Positions 31,792 to 40,551 are shown, numbered from the stretch's first letter. The stretch is 64,000 nucleotides of DNA from Planococcus sp. MB-3u-03 (GCF_002833405.1 NZ_CP025135.1:1469501-1533500); one strand, 5' to 3'. Translations and numbers: made by a program. The notes: generated from the letters alone by a model not told the origin.

Positions 31792-32496
31792 ATGAGAATC
31801 GGTGTAATCGGCGCAATGGAAGAAGAAGTAGAGTTGTTGCGCAATCAATTAGCGAACACGTCAGTCCGTGAAATCGCCAATAGCGAATTCACGACAGGTA
31901 CATACAAAGGGCAAGAACTCATCCTCTTGAAAAGCGGCATCGGTAAAGTCAATGCGGCGATGACGACCACGATCCTGATGCAGGAGTTCAAACCGGATCT
32001 CGTATTGAATATTGGGTCTGCAGGCGGCTTTGATGAGGAGTTGGAAGTCGGCGCAGTGGTCATTTCGGATGAAGTACGTCATCACGATGTCGACGCGACA
32101 GTGTTCGGCTATGAGCTGGGGCAAGTGCCGCAAATGCCAGCTGCCTATATCGCCAACAAAGAATTGATCGAACTGGCGGTCCAAGCGGTCGATGAGATCG
32201 GTGAACACCAGCATGCCGTCGGTCTTATCGCAACGGGCGATTCGTTCATGAGCGATCCCGAACGCGTAGCATTGGTAAAGCAGCAGTTTCCAGAGATGAA
32301 AGCAGCGGAAATGGAAGCGGCTGCCGTCGCGCAAGTCTGTTTCCAATACGATACAGCGTTTGTCGTCATCCGCGCTTTGTCGGATATCGCCGGCAAGGAA
32401 TCCTCGGTCTCGTTCGATGAATTTCTCCCGGTTGCCGCCAAGCACTCGACTGAAATCGTCCTGCGTGTCATCGAAAAAATGCTCCAGCGCATATAA
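31792..32496 (+). CDS. mtnN: 5'-methylthioadenosine/S-adenosylhomocysteine nucleosidase
   Basis: Cleaves MTA, SAH and 5'-deoxyadenosine to adenine and the thioribose, recycling SAM by-products. 234 residues. Family motifs are RIGVIGAMEEEVELL, NIGSAGGFDEELEVGAVV and EMEAAAVAQVC, and the catalytic Asp is in RALSDIAGKESSVSFDEF. ATG 31792 follows AAGGAG. Adenine released here can be recycled by apt at 5.1 kb. Confidence 0.96.
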   Translation: MRIGVIGAMEEEVELLRNQLANTSVREIANSEFTTGTYKGQELILLKSGIGKVNAAMTTTILMQEFKPDLVLNIGSAGGFDEELEVGAVVISDEVRHHDVDATVFGYELGQVPQMPAAYIANKELIELAVQAVDEIGEHQHAVGLIATGDSFMSDPERVALVKQQFPEMKAAEMEAAAVAQVCFQYDTAFVVIRALSDIAGKESSVSFDEFLPVAAKHSTEIVLRVIEKMLQRI

Positions 32497-32520
32497 AAGA
32501 AACTTCATCCCAAAACAAGC

Positions 32521-32553
32521 AAAAAAGCTGAGGGCATCAAGCCCTCAGCTTTT
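32521..32553 (+). terminator. Terminator after mtnN (copy A of a duplicated hairpin)
   Basis: GCTGAGGGC pairs with GCCCTCAGC around ATCAA, flanked by A6 and T4. The same hairpin including the loop recurs at 32780-32811. Confidence 0.9.
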
Positions 32554-32648
32554 CAAAATGTTAAATAGGGTAGTGATCTAATCTATTTTTTTAAAGTTAA
32601 CTCTTGTTTAGTATGATATAATCAACGACTTATCTGAGTGTTTGGAGA

Positions 32649-32750
32649 TGCGTCCGATTGACTCCTGTGGAACTAGCGGGTTTGAGAGACCCCGCAGACC
32701 GCGATAGCGGGTGAGGAGGCTCGATTCCCGCCACACGGAAAGCAAGCGGT
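32649..32750. repeat. Palindromic intergenic repeat element, copy 2
   Basis: Noncoding, in the 313-base gap between mtnN and pssA. The left part CGTCCGATTGACTCCTGTGG faces CCACACGGAAAGCAAGCGG on the right (CCTGTGG/CCACACGG can pair). The middle has GAGACCCCGCAG and GCGATAGCGGGTGAGGAGGC. It shares blocks with the copy at 10145-10250. It is enclosed by two identical terminator hairpins. A TATAAT at 32617-32622 precedes it, without a good -35. Confidence 0.72.
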
Positions 32751-32779
32751 AAGCATAGGAAAACACGGTTTTTAGCCTT

Positions 32780-32811
32780 AAAAAGCTGAGGGCATCAAGC
32801 CCTCAGCTTTT
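32780..32811. terminator. Terminator of pssA (copy B of the duplicated hairpin)
   Basis: Same stem and loop as 32521-32553 (GCTGAGGGC-ATCAA-GCCCTCAGC), with A5 and T4 flanks, so it can serve both strands. It overlaps the pssA stop codon. Confidence 0.9.
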
Positions 32812-33349
32812 ATACTTTCCGTAATGAAAATGTGCTGATCATCAATAATGAAGAAATCAATAGGATGAACATATAGACAGCGGGCGACCAATGGCTGAAC
32901 CCGAAATATGACAAAGTTAGCACAGTTCCGGCTGCAGTGATCGGCAAGCCGGTAAAATAACCATTTGATTCGGTGATATTAAAGCGTGCGAGGCGGAATG
33001 CGCCGCATGAAATATAGATTACGGTAAACACCATGCCGGCCAGGCCGAAATCCTGCAATGCCAATTGATGGATCAAGAGCGCAGGGGCCACGCCGAACGA
33101 AATGATATCCCCCATGGAATCCAATTGTTTGCCGAGTTCGGATTCCTGATTGTATTTTCTCGCGACCATCCCGTCAAAACGATCCAAAAACGCAGCGATA
33201 AAAATAAACAGCACACTATAACTGTAGTATTCGTTCAAAGTCGCCATCAATGAGGCACCACCGAAGACCATATTGCCGATCGTCAATGTGTTGGCTGCCT
33301 GGCTTTTCAGCCGTTTAATGGTGTGATCCATTTTGTCGATCAATATCAA
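32810..33349 (-). CDS. pssA: CDP-diacylglycerol-serine O-phosphatidyltransferase
   Basis: Membrane enzyme joining serine to CDP-diacylglycerol, giving phosphatidylserine for the psd enzyme next door. 179 residues. The CDP-alcohol phosphotransferase signature is visible as DRFDGMVARKYNQ, then GKQLDSMGD (about 56-80), with several hydrophobic helices, for example YYSYSVLFIFIAAFLDR and the C-terminal AVYMFILLISSLLMI. TTG 33349 is supported by AAGGGG eight bases upstream; ATG 33331 is an alternative that keeps all domains. It is divergent from psd. Confidence 0.92.
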   Translation of the reverse strand: MILIDKMDHTIKRLKSQAANTLTIGNMVFGGASLMATLNEYYSYSVLFIFIAAFLDRFDGMVARKYNQESELGKQLDSMGDIISFGVAPALLIHQLALQDFGLAGMVFTVIYISCGAFRLARFNITESNGYFTGLPITAAGTVLTLSYFGFSHWSPAVYMFILLISSLLMISTFSLRKV

Positions 33350-33438
33350 TGCAAGCGCCCCTTTTTCGATATGCTTTCGACAATTATACTGCGAATCGAC
33401 AAAAAATGGTAGACTATTTTAACGACGGAGGTGCAAGC

Positions 33439-34212
33439 ATGAAAAAACGGCTATACCAATCGATGATTGAATTGGGCAACGGCAAGGCCAGTTCCGCTGC
33501 GTTGAAACGCTTTGCCCAATCAGCAATCAGCCGAAAGGCCATCCCTGGATTCATTAATACTTATAAAATCGAACTGGGCGATATCGATCGCCCGAGCGGC
33601 CAGTATACGAGCTTGCACGACTTCTTTACGCGCAGTTTGAAAGCAGACGCGCGTCCTGTTGCCGGTGCCGAACTGGTATCTCCGGTCGACGGGCGTCTTG
33701 AGATTCACGGCGCTATCCAAGGCGACAGCCGGTTCAAGGTCAAAGGCATCGAATATTCACTAGCTGAACTGCTCGGCAGCGAGCAATCGGCGAAGCGCTA
33801 TGCGAACGGCGAGTACGCGATTCTCTATCTATCGCCTGCAGATTATCACCGGATCCATAGCCCGGCAGACGGCCAAGTCGTGAAGCAATACATGCTCGGC
33901 GAAAAATCCTACCCGGTCAATCGCCTTGGGCTGACCTACGGCAAATCACCGATCAGCGGCAACCGCCGGCTTATCACTGAACTTGAAACGCCGCACGGCC
34001 GCGTATTAGTAGTGAAAGTCGGGGCGATGTACGTCAACTCCATCGAATTGACGGAGTTCGGAAAGGTTTGGAAAAAAGGCCAGGAAGTCGCTTATTTCAG
34101 CTTCGGTTCGACGGTCGCTTTATTCTTCGAAGGGGAACATCTTCAATTCGATGCGAAAATCAATGCCGGCGACCGTGTCAAGGTGGGAGAACCCCTTGCA
34201 TATATGGTATAA
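33439..34212 (+). CDS. psd: Phosphatidylserine decarboxylase proenzyme
   Basis: Converts phosphatidylserine to phosphatidylethanolamine. 257 residues. The self-cleavage motif is FSFGSTVALFF (FGST in place of the common LGST); cleavage before Ser makes the pyruvoyl group. The motifs SPVDGRLEIHG and YLSPADYHRIHSPADG are typical, with the catalytic His in the latter. ATG 33439 follows GACGGAGGTG. The gene is divergent from pssA, so the two PE-pathway steps are side by side, and it reads toward yqeG. Confidence 0.95.
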   Translation: MKKRLYQSMIELGNGKASSAALKRFAQSAISRKAIPGFINTYKIELGDIDRPSGQYTSLHDFFTRSLKADARPVAGAELVSPVDGRLEIHGAIQGDSRFKVKGIEYSLAELLGSEQSAKRYANGEYAILYLSPADYHRIHSPADGQVVKQYMLGEKSYPVNRLGLTYGKSPISGNRRLITELETPHGRVLVVKVGAMYVNSIELTEFGKVWKKGQEVAYFSFGSTVALFFEGEHLQFDAKINAGDRVKVGEPLAYMV

Positions 34213-34251
34213 TCAATGGACTTAAGTCCCTAGAAACAGGAGTTGTTATGT

Positions 34252-34770
34252 GTGTATCGATATTTTATTCCAAGGCAATACGTTAAAGAGGTTTTTGACA
34301 TTACGCCAGAGTCATTGAAAGAAAAAGGGGTGCTCGGCATCATCACCGACCTGGACAACACATTGGTCGAATGGGACCGCCCTGAAGCGACGCCGCGCCT
34401 CATCGAATGGCTGAAATCGATGAAAGATGCGGGAATTCAAGTAGTCATCGTTTCCAATAATAATGAAATGCGCGTGAAGTCGTTTTCAGACCCGCTCGGC
34501 ATTCCATTTATTTACCAGGCGAGAAAACCTATGGGTAAAGCCTTCCGAAAAGCGCTGAAAATCATGAGCGTTAAGCGCGAACAAGTCGTCGTTATTGGCG
34601 ACCAGATGCTGACCGACATTTTCGGCGGCAACCGCAATAAGCTTCATACGATTCTCGTGTTGCCGGTCGCGCAATCGGACGGCTTCTTTACACGTTTTAA
34701 CCGGATGGTCGAACGCCGGATCATGAAGAGATTGAAAGAAAAACAATTGATGTGGGAGGAAGAAAATTGA
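34252..34770 (+). CDS. YqeG family HAD IIIA-type phosphatase
   Basis: 172-residue HAD-fold protein. The nucleophile motif is GIITDLDNTLVEWDRPEATP (Asp-x-Asp), motif II is VVIVSNNNEMR, and the last motif VVIGDQMLTDIFGGNR supplies metal ligands. The substrate is unknown, although archaeal and plant relatives act on phosphatidylglycerophosphate. GTG 34252 is nine bases after CAGGAG; no better start exists in this frame. The stop overlaps the next start by three bases, so it is coupled with yqeH. Confidence 0.88.
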   Translation: MYRYFIPRQYVKEVFDITPESLKEKGVLGIITDLDNTLVEWDRPEATPRLIEWLKSMKDAGIQVVIVSNNNEMRVKSFSDPLGIPFIYQARKPMGKAFRKALKIMSVKREQVVVIGDQMLTDIFGGNRNKLHTILVLPVAQSDGFFTRFNRMVERRIMKRLKEKQLMWEEEN

Positions 34771-35868
34771 CAGAAATGCCATATTGCATCGGTTGCGGTG
34801 TACAGATCCAAACAGAGCGGAAAGACAATATCGGCTACGCGCCGCCGTCTTCGCTCGATAAAGAAGAAATCATCTGCCAGCGCTGCTTCCGTTTGAAAAA
34901 CTATAACGAATTGCAGCCGGTTTCCTTAACGGATGACGATTTCCTGCGTATTTTGAACGGCCTTGGGAACGTAAAGGCTTGATCGTAAAATCGTCGACAT
35001 TTTCGACTTCAACGGCAGCTGGCTTCCGGGCTTGCACCGCTTTGTCGGAAACAACCCGATTTTGCTGATCGCCAACAAAGCGGACTTGCTTCCGAAATCG
35101 GTCAAAGAGAAAAAATTGATCAATTGGATGAAACAGGAGTCGCGTAAATTGGGCTTGAACCCGACCGACATTTTAGCTGTTTCCGCCCATAAAGGAACCG
35201 GCGTCGCAGAAGCGATGGATGCGATTGAACAATACCGCGATGGGGGCGATGTGTACGTGGTCGGCTGTACGAATGTTGGGAAATCCACATTCATCAACCG
35301 TGTTATCAAACAGGCGACAGGCGAAGGGGACGTTATCACGACTTCCCATTTCCCTGGCACGACGCTTGATATGATCGGCATCCCGCTTGATGATGAGCGC
35401 TCGCTATTCGATACGCCGGGCATCATCAACCATCATCAGCTAGCGCATCATTTGCACACGGAAGACCTTAAGGCGATCATGCCGAAAAAAGAGATCAAGC
35501 CGCGTGTTTTCCAATTGAATCCTGAACAGACATTATTCATTGGCGGGTTGGCGCGTTTTGATTTCATCAGCGGCAAACGTTCATCCTTTACGGTGCATGC
35601 CGCAAATTCATTGAATATCCACCGGACCAAACTGGATAATGCAGATGAATTGTATGAACAGCACTTGGGTGGCATGCTTGCCCCGCCATCTGCTAAATAT
35701 AAAGAAGATTTCCCTGAATTGGTGCGCCATGAATTCCGCATCAAAGAAGGCAAGACAGACATCGTCTTTTCCGGGCTCGGTTGGATCACGGTCCAGCATG
35801 ATGACGTGACGATCGCTGCCCACGCACCAAAAGGGGTAGAAGTCATCGTCCGCCCGTCTCTTATATAG
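34767..35868 (+). CDS. yqeH: Ribosome biogenesis GTPase YqeH (two frameshifts in this sequence)
   Basis: Circularly permuted GTPase for 30S assembly, roughly 368 residues. An N-terminal zinc finger (CIGCGVQIQ and ICQRCFRL) is followed by G4 (NKADLL), then G1 (VGCTNVGKSTFINR) and G3 (DTPG), the permuted order. The first frame fails at 34970-34990: a base is missing in GGGAACGTAAAGG and one A is missing in GTAAAATCG. Restoring both reads LGNAKGLIVKIVDIFDFNGS, the family sequence. TTG 34767 overlaps the yqeG stop, with GGAGG upstream. Confidence 0.92.
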
Positions 35869-35880
35869 GAGGTTTTCACA

Positions 35881-36705
35881 ATGAAGAAATGGTATGCGGT
35901 CATCGGAGATCCGATCTCTCATTCATTATCGCCTTTTATGCACGATCATTGGTTCGAAAAACACGGCATCGATGCTTCCTATATCCCAGTGCATGTCGAA
36001 CCGAAACAGCTGGAACAAGCGTTTCGTTCGATGAAATTGCTCGGGATCAGCGGGTTTAATATCACCTTGCCCCATAAGCAGGCGGCAATCCCGCTATTGG
36101 ATGAGCTGGACGACACGGCACGCATCATGAATGCGGTCAATACAGTCGCTGCAGAAAACGGGCGGTTGAAGGGATTCAATACAGATGGCGACGGGTTTGT
36201 CCGTTCGCTATTAAGTTATCCTGTCGATAAAGAACGTGCGTTGCTAGTGATCGGTGCAGGCGGTGCAGCAAGAGGCATCAGTTTTGCGCTCTCGTGTGCC
36301 GGCTTCAGCAATATCACCATCACCAACCGCACATTCCGCAGGGCGCAGGAACTCGCGGATGAAACCGGCAGCAAGGCGGTTGTGCTGGCAGAAGCCGAAG
36401 CGAATCTAAGCGAATTCGCTACGATCGTCCAGACCACTTCCGTCGGGTTGACTGAAGAAGCATTGCCGCTGTCCTTAACACATCTTGGAAGCGGCTCGGT
36501 CGTGGCGGACATTATTTACAACCCGCTCGAAACGCCATTTCTGAAAGAAGCGAAAGCGAAAGGCTGCCTGGTGCTGAACGGCGTCGGCATGTTCGTCAAT
36601 CAAGGCGCCATCGCTTTCGAGAAATGGACCGGCATTCGCCCGGATACAGAAGAAATGATTCAATTGATTACGGAAAAACTAGGAGGAAATCATGTTAACA
36701 GGTAA
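35881..36705 (+). CDS. aroE: Shikimate dehydrogenase
   Basis: NADPH-dependent reduction of 3-dehydroshikimate in aromatic amino-acid synthesis. 274 residues. Substrate-binding motif VIGDPISHSLSPFMHDHWF, catalytic Lys in NITLPHKQAAIPLLDELD, and cofactor motif VIGAGGAARGISFAL are all present. AGGAGG precedes ATG. The end overlaps the next gene by 14 bases. Confidence 0.96.
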   Translation: MKKWYAVIGDPISHSLSPFMHDHWFEKHGIDASYIPVHVEPKQLEQAFRSMKLLGISGFNITLPHKQAAIPLLDELDDTARIMNAVNTVAAENGRLKGFNTDGDGFVRSLLSYPVDKERALLVIGAGGAARGISFALSCAGFSNITITNRTFRRAQELADETGSKAVVLAEAEANLSEFATIVQTTSVGLTEEALPLSLTHLGSGSVVADIIYNPLETPFLKEAKAKGCLVLNGVGMFVNQGAIAFEKWTGIRPDTEEMIQLITEKLGGNHVNR

Positions 36706-36982
36706 ACAAAAACGTTTTTTAAGAAGTGAAGCGCATCATTTGGACCCGATTTTCCAAGTCGGAAAAGGCGGCGTCAATGAAGCGATGCTCGTACAGATCG
36801 GGGAAGCCCTTGAAAAACGCGAACTCGTAAAAATCAGCATTCTGCAAAACAATGAAGACGGCAAGCACGAAGTGGCGAAGCATTTGGCAGAGGGAACAAA
36901 AGCGGAATTGGTGCAATTGATCGGCCATACTGTCGTTTTATACAAATTGTCCGTCAACAATAAACGGATTGAGCTTCCGTGA
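36692..36982 (+). CDS. YhbY/YqeI family RNA-binding protein (CRM domain)
   Basis: 96-residue KH-like CRM domain protein that associates with pre-50S particles in E. coli. The start LTGKQKRFLRSEAHHLDPIFQVGKGGV and KISILQN are diagnostic; the GxxG-type loop is GKGG. It overlaps aroE upstream and nadD downstream, so the run is translationally coupled. Confidence 0.92.
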   Translation: MLTGKQKRFLRSEAHHLDPIFQVGKGGVNEAMLVQIGEALEKRELVKISILQNNEDGKHEVAKHLAEGTKAELVQLIGHTVVLYKLSVNNKRIELP

Positions 36983-37587
36983 AAAAACGTAAAATCGGCA
37001 TTCTCGGCGGCACGTTCAACCCGCCGCATTTCGGCCATTTGATCATGGCGAATGAAGCCTATTACGCACTGGGCTTGGCTGAAGTGCGTTTTATGCCGAA
37101 TGCCATCGCCCCTCATAAGGAATCGAGCGGCATCGATACGGAAACACGTGTCAAGATGACGCAACTTGCTATAGAGGGACAGGCCCATTTCCGCCTAGAA
37201 GATATTGAAGTGTCGGGCGGCGGCGTCTCGTATACGTATGAGACGATGGTCAAGCTCATCGAACGTGAACCAGAATGCGAATTTTATTTCATTATCGGCG
37301 GCGATATGGTGGAGAGCCTGCATACCTGGCACCGGATCGGCGAGCTGGCTGAATTGGTCCAGTTCGTCGGCATCGGGCGTCCGGGTTATATCGCTGAAAC
37401 GGATTATCCGGTGATGATGATTGATTCACCGGAAATGCATTTGTCTTCGACGATGCTGCGGGAGCGCGTCTTGGCTGGCAAGCCATTGACTTTTTTCGTT
37501 CCCGAACAAGTGGAAACTTTTATCCGGAAGGAGCGATTGTATGGACCCGAGCCTGATGCTCCAAAAAGTCAAAGAACGCCTTCCTGA
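36979..37587 (+). CDS. nadD: Nicotinate-nucleotide adenylyltransferase
   Basis: Converts NaMN plus ATP to NaAD in NAD synthesis. 202 residues. Nucleotidyltransferase motif GILGGTFNPPHFGHLIMANE and late motif HLSSTMLRERV. The GTG start overlaps the YhbY-family stop by four bases. The last 15 residues (after KERLYG) read through the start of yqeK, giving a 47-base overlap; the tail is longer than usual and could be biological or a late stop. Confidence 0.95.
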   Translation: MKKRKIGILGGTFNPPHFGHLIMANEAYYALGLAEVRFMPNAIAPHKESSGIDTETRVKMTQLAIEGQAHFRLEDIEVSGGGVSYTYETMVKLIEREPECEFYFIIGGDMVESLHTWHRIGELAELVQFVGIGRPGYIAETDYPVMMIDSPEMHLSSTMLRERVLAGKPLTFFVPEQVETFIRKERLYGPEPDAPKSQRTPS

Positions 37588-38119
37588 AAAACGATTCAAC
37601 CATGTGCTGGGCGTGATGAATACGGCGGTTGCGCTCGCGAAGTATTATAATGTGCCAGAAGAGCAAGCGCGTATTGCGGCGATCCTCCATGACGTGGCGA
37701 AATTTGCCGATCGTGAGTGGATGCACAGCATTATCGAAAAAGAAAACATGGATCCTTTATTGCTCGACTATCATCACGAATTATGGCATGCCCCGGTTGG
37801 CGCTTATCTGGCCTCCTATGAATTCGGTGTCGAAGAGGAAGAAATCCTTGACGCCATCCGCTATCATACGACAGGGCGTGCAGGCATGTCGGATCTTGAA
37901 AAAATCATTTACATTGCAGACATGATCGAACCGAGCCGCAAGTTTCCGGGAGTTGACCGGTTGAGAGCCATGAAACATGATGGCCTCGATCGCTTGATGG
38001 AAGCCTCGATCCGGCAATCGATCGAATTTCTCGCATCAAAAAATCAGCCGGTTTATCCGGATTCCTTGAAATGCCTAGAGCATTTTGAGCAACAGAAAGG
38101 GAACGTGAAGAATGACTAA
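37541..38119 (+). CDS. yqeK: YqeK family HD-domain Ap4A hydrolase
   Basis: HD-fold hydrolase; B. subtilis YqeK splits diadenosine tetraphosphate symmetrically to ADP. 192 residues. HD motif ILHDVAKFADREWMHS (about 48), HHELWHAPVGAYLA and the later IYIADMIEPSRKFPG supply metal ligands. ATG 37541 is preceded by GGAAGGAGCG inside nadD. It overlaps rsfS by 8 bases. Confidence 0.92.
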   Translation: MDPSLMLQKVKERLPEKRFNHVLGVMNTAVALAKYYNVPEEQARIAAILHDVAKFADREWMHSIIEKENMDPLLLDYHHELWHAPVGAYLASYEFGVEEEEILDAIRYHTTGRAGMSDLEKIIYIADMIEPSRKFPGVDRLRAMKHDGLDRLMEASIRQSIEFLASKNQPVYPDSLKCLEHFEQQKGNVKND

Positions 38120-38450
38120 AGATACATTATTGCAAGTGGCGTACCAAGCCGCAGAGGATAAAAAAGCAGAGGATATCGTTGTATTGAATATGGAAGGAAT
38201 TTCGCTTTTGGCGGATTATTTCCTGATCTGCAGCGCGAACTCAGACCGCCAAGTACAGTCGATCGCCCGTGAATTGATGGATAAGGCTGGAGAAGCCGGC
38301 TATGAAGTCAAAAGTATCGAAGGCTTCGACGCAGCACGCTGGGTTTTGGTCGACCTTGGCGATGTCGTGGCACATGTCTTCCATCGCGATGAGCGCTCTT
38401 ACTACAACCTCGAGCGTCTATGGCGCGACGCCCCGCAGCTCGAAGTATGA
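38112..38450 (+). CDS. rsfS: Ribosomal silencing factor RsfS
   Basis: Binds uL14 and blocks subunit joining when nutrients are low. 112 residues, family length. Core motif VVLNMEGISLLADYFLICSANSDRQ is split here as GISLLADYFLICSANS, and the C-terminal WVLVDLGDVVAHVFHRDERSY is conserved. ATGA overlap with the next gene. Confidence 0.95.
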   Translation: MTKDTLLQVAYQAAEDKKAEDIVVLNMEGISLLADYFLICSANSDRQVQSIARELMDKAGEAGYEVKSIEGFDAARWVLVDLGDVVAHVFHRDERSYYNLERLWRDAPQLEV

Positions 38451-39169
38451 ACTACGGACGGTTTGCGGCAGTTTACGATGACTTGATGGAAGATATTCCA
38501 TACGAACAATATGTGGAATGGATTGCTGAAACGATGCGCTCCGGATCTGTACTCGATCTAGCGTGCGGCACCGGCGTGTTGTCTGAATTGATGGCTGAAC
38601 TTGGCTATGACGTGACGGCGAGTGATTTATCCGCTGACATGCTCACAGTTGCACAAAAGAGATTCAAAGAATCAGGACTGGATATTTCGGTGCTACAATT
38701 GTCCATGGACAATCTGGAAGGCCTGGAAGGCTTCGATGCCGTGACGATCGCGATCGATTCCTTGAATTATTTAGCGAAAGAAGAGCAGGTCAAGAAGACT
38801 TTCGAACAGGTTTATGCGGCATTGAATACGGGCGGATATTTCTTTTTCGATGTCCATTCGGTGTTCAAAGTTGACGAGATCTTCATGCATAGCCCGTTCG
38901 TTTACGATGGAGAAGATCTTGCCTATATGTGGCACACTGAAAAAGGCTCAGCGCCTCACAGCGTCATTCACGATTTGACATTTTTCGTGCGTGAAGGCTG
39001 GATGTTCGAGCGTTTTGAAGAAACGCATGAACAACGGACTTTCCCGGTTGACGTTTACAAAGAATGGCTCACGGAAGCTGGATTCACGGTGGAATCAGTA
39101 ACTGCTGATTTCACTGCGGATGCACCAAACGACGAAAGCGAACGGATCTTTTTCCGTGCGAAAAAATAA
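38447..39169 (+). CDS. Class I SAM-dependent methyltransferase (YqeM)
   Basis: 240-residue methyltransferase of unknown substrate. SAM motif I is VLDLACGTGVLSELMAE (about 43), the acidic loop is VTASDLSADML, and motif III is FDAVTIAIDSLNYL. It ends the tightly coupled yqeG-to-yqeM run. ATG 38447 overlaps the rsfS stop (ATGA). In B. subtilis comER follows in antisense; here the next gene is comEA. Confidence 0.9.
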   Translation: MNYGRFAAVYDDLMEDIPYEQYVEWIAETMRSGSVLDLACGTGVLSELMAELGYDVTASDLSADMLTVAQKRFKESGLDISVLQLSMDNLEGLEGFDAVTIAIDSLNYLAKEEQVKKTFEQVYAALNTGGYFFFDVHSVFKVDEIFMHSPFVYDGEDLAYMWHTEKGSAPHSVIHDLTFFVREGWMFERFEETHEQRTFPVDVYKEWLTEAGFTVESVTADFTADAPNDESERIFFRAKK

Positions 39170-39180
39170 TCACCAACACC

Positions 39181-39212
39181 AAACCCGCATATTTTTATAT
39201 GCGGGTTTTTTC
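39181..39212 (+). terminator. Terminator after yqeM
   Basis: AACCCGCATAT with ATATGCGGGTT, then T run. Confidence 0.92.
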
Positions 39213-39221
39213 ACGGAAAGA

Positions 39222-39251
39222 TGGACTTCCGATCGGTTGTTATTATATAAT
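39222..39251 (+). promoter_or_regulatory. Putative promoter of comEA
   Basis: TGGACT (39222-39227), 18 bases, TATAAT (39246-39251). No clear ComK box (paired AAAA-N5-TTTT) was seen. Confidence 0.4.
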
Positions 39252-39304
39252 TCAGACAGCTTCAGCTGTTTGCTTTCTGCGGAAACGAGGGATGCCCACT
39301 GAAT

Positions 39305-39907
39305 ATGTCTCCGCAATTCGCCAAATACGGCCGCATCGTTGTGCCGATTGCCGCCGTTTTGGCGCTTCTCTATTTCTTCCTCCTGCACGATCCCCCTGAG
39401 GCCACAAACCTCGATGAACTCACTTCTGAAACCATTGAACAACCGCCGCCACCGGAAACCGATCCGGTGATCCCGACAAGCGTCATGATCGACGTGAAAG
39501 GCGCAGTCAAAAAAGAGGGCTTATATGAATTGCCTGCCGGTTCGCGTATCAATGATGCCATTGAAGCTGCCGGCGGCTTTTTGCCTGAGGCAGACAGCCG
39601 CTCGATCAATCTGGCGGTCATCGTGCTTGATGAATCATCGGTCTATGTGCCGAAACAAGGCGAAGAAAGCGTTGAGCTGGCAGCCGCAGCACCGGGCGGC
39701 AGCGCAGAGCCGGGGCTCATCAATTTGAATTCGGCAAGCGAAGATGAGTTGACCGAACTACCCGGGATCGGGCCGGCTAAAGCAGCGGCAATCGTGGCGC
39801 ACCGGACTGAAAATGGGCCTTTCAAAACCACCGATCAATTGATGGACGTGACGGGCATCGGCGAAAAGAGTTTTGAACAATTGAAAGAACTGGTCCGTGT
39901 TAGATAG
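39305..39907 (+). CDS. comEA: Competence protein ComEA (DNA receptor)
   Basis: Membrane-anchored double-stranded-DNA receptor for transformation. 200 residues. An N-terminal membrane anchor (IVVPIAAVLALLYFFLL) is followed by an acidic/Pro linker, a SLBB domain (about 58-125: VMIDVKGAVKKEGLYELPAG) and a C-terminal helix-hairpin-helix domain (INLNSASEDELTELPGIG; LMDVTGIGEKSFEQLKELV). It is first in the comEA-EB-EC run. Confidence 0.95.
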   Translation: MSPQFAKYGRIVVPIAAVLALLYFFLLHDPPEATNLDELTSETIEQPPPPETDPVIPTSVMIDVKGAVKKEGLYELPAGSRINDAIEAAGGFLPEADSRSINLAVIVLDESSVYVPKQGEESVELAAAAPGGSAEPGLINLNSASEDELTELPGIGPAKAAAIVAHRTENGPFKTTDQLMDVTGIGEKSFEQLKELVRVR

Positions 39908-39978
39908 GGACGGACGGCCCTTGACGAAACAACTGCCTCTGCTACACTTAATTTAACGAAACAGCAGGAGGCAATCAG

Positions 39979-40551
39979 ATGAAGCGAATAACGTGGGATC
40001 AATTTTTTATGGCTCAAAGCCATCTTTTAGCGCTAAGAAGCACTTGCACGCGGCTGGCCGTCGGAGCGACGATCGTCCGAGACCGGCGCATCATGGCTGG
40101 CGGCTATAACGGTTCGATTTCCGGTGGGGACCATTGCATCGATAAAGGCTGCTATGTCGTCGATAACCATTGCGTGCGGACCATCCATGCGGAAATGAAC
40201 GCGCTATTACAATGTGCGAAATACGGGGTCAGCGTGAGCGGTGCGGATATGTATGTCAGCCATTTCCCTTGCCTCCAATGCACGAAATCCATTATCCAGG
40301 CAGGCATTTCGCGTCTCTATTATGCGGCTGATTATAAAAATCATGAATATGCGATCGAACTGCTGGAACAGGCAAATGTTGAAGTGATCCAAGTGGTGTT
40401 CGATGAACGGACGATCGATTTCCTTAGCGTCGAGAAAACGGCGCTTTATATGGAATTGATTGAAAAGCTTGGCGCAAAAGGGGCGAGCGAAGAAGAGTTG
40501 TCCCATTATAAAGAACGGGTGAAGGAATTATTCGGAGAACTTCTCGTCTAA
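39979..40551 (+). CDS. comEB: ComE operon protein 2 (deoxycytidylate deaminase)
   Basis: Zinc dCMP deaminase of 190 residues. Zinc motifs are HAEMNALLQC (His-Ala-Glu) and FPCLQCTKSI (Pro-Cys-x-x-Cys), with substrate region GGYNGSISGGDHCIDKGC. In B. subtilis it is in the comE operon but is not needed for uptake. RBS GCAGGAGGC precedes the ATG. It is followed by comEC. Confidence 0.95.
   Translation: MKRITWDQFFMAQSHLLALRSTCTRLAVGATIVRDRRIMAGGYNGSISGGDHCIDKGCYVVDNHCVRTIHAEMNALLQCAKYGVSVSGADMYVSHFPCLQCTKSIIQAGISRLYYAADYKNHEYAIELLEQANVEVIQVVFDERTIDFLSVEKTALYMELIEKLGAKGASEEELSHYKERVKELFGELLV

Noticed and set aside
31861..32508. 215-codon antisense frame over mtnN
   Set aside because: Shadow of mtnN without RBS or domain.
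33349..33438. Extended psd start at 33349 adding 30 residues
   Set aside because: The extension overlaps the divergent pssA start and has no RBS; GGAGGTG just before ATG 33439 gives the normal protein.
34752..34982. A 76-residue standalone zinc-finger protein before the YqeH GTPase
   Set aside because: It is the true N-terminus of YqeH cut off by frameshifts at 34970-34990; the family needs both parts.
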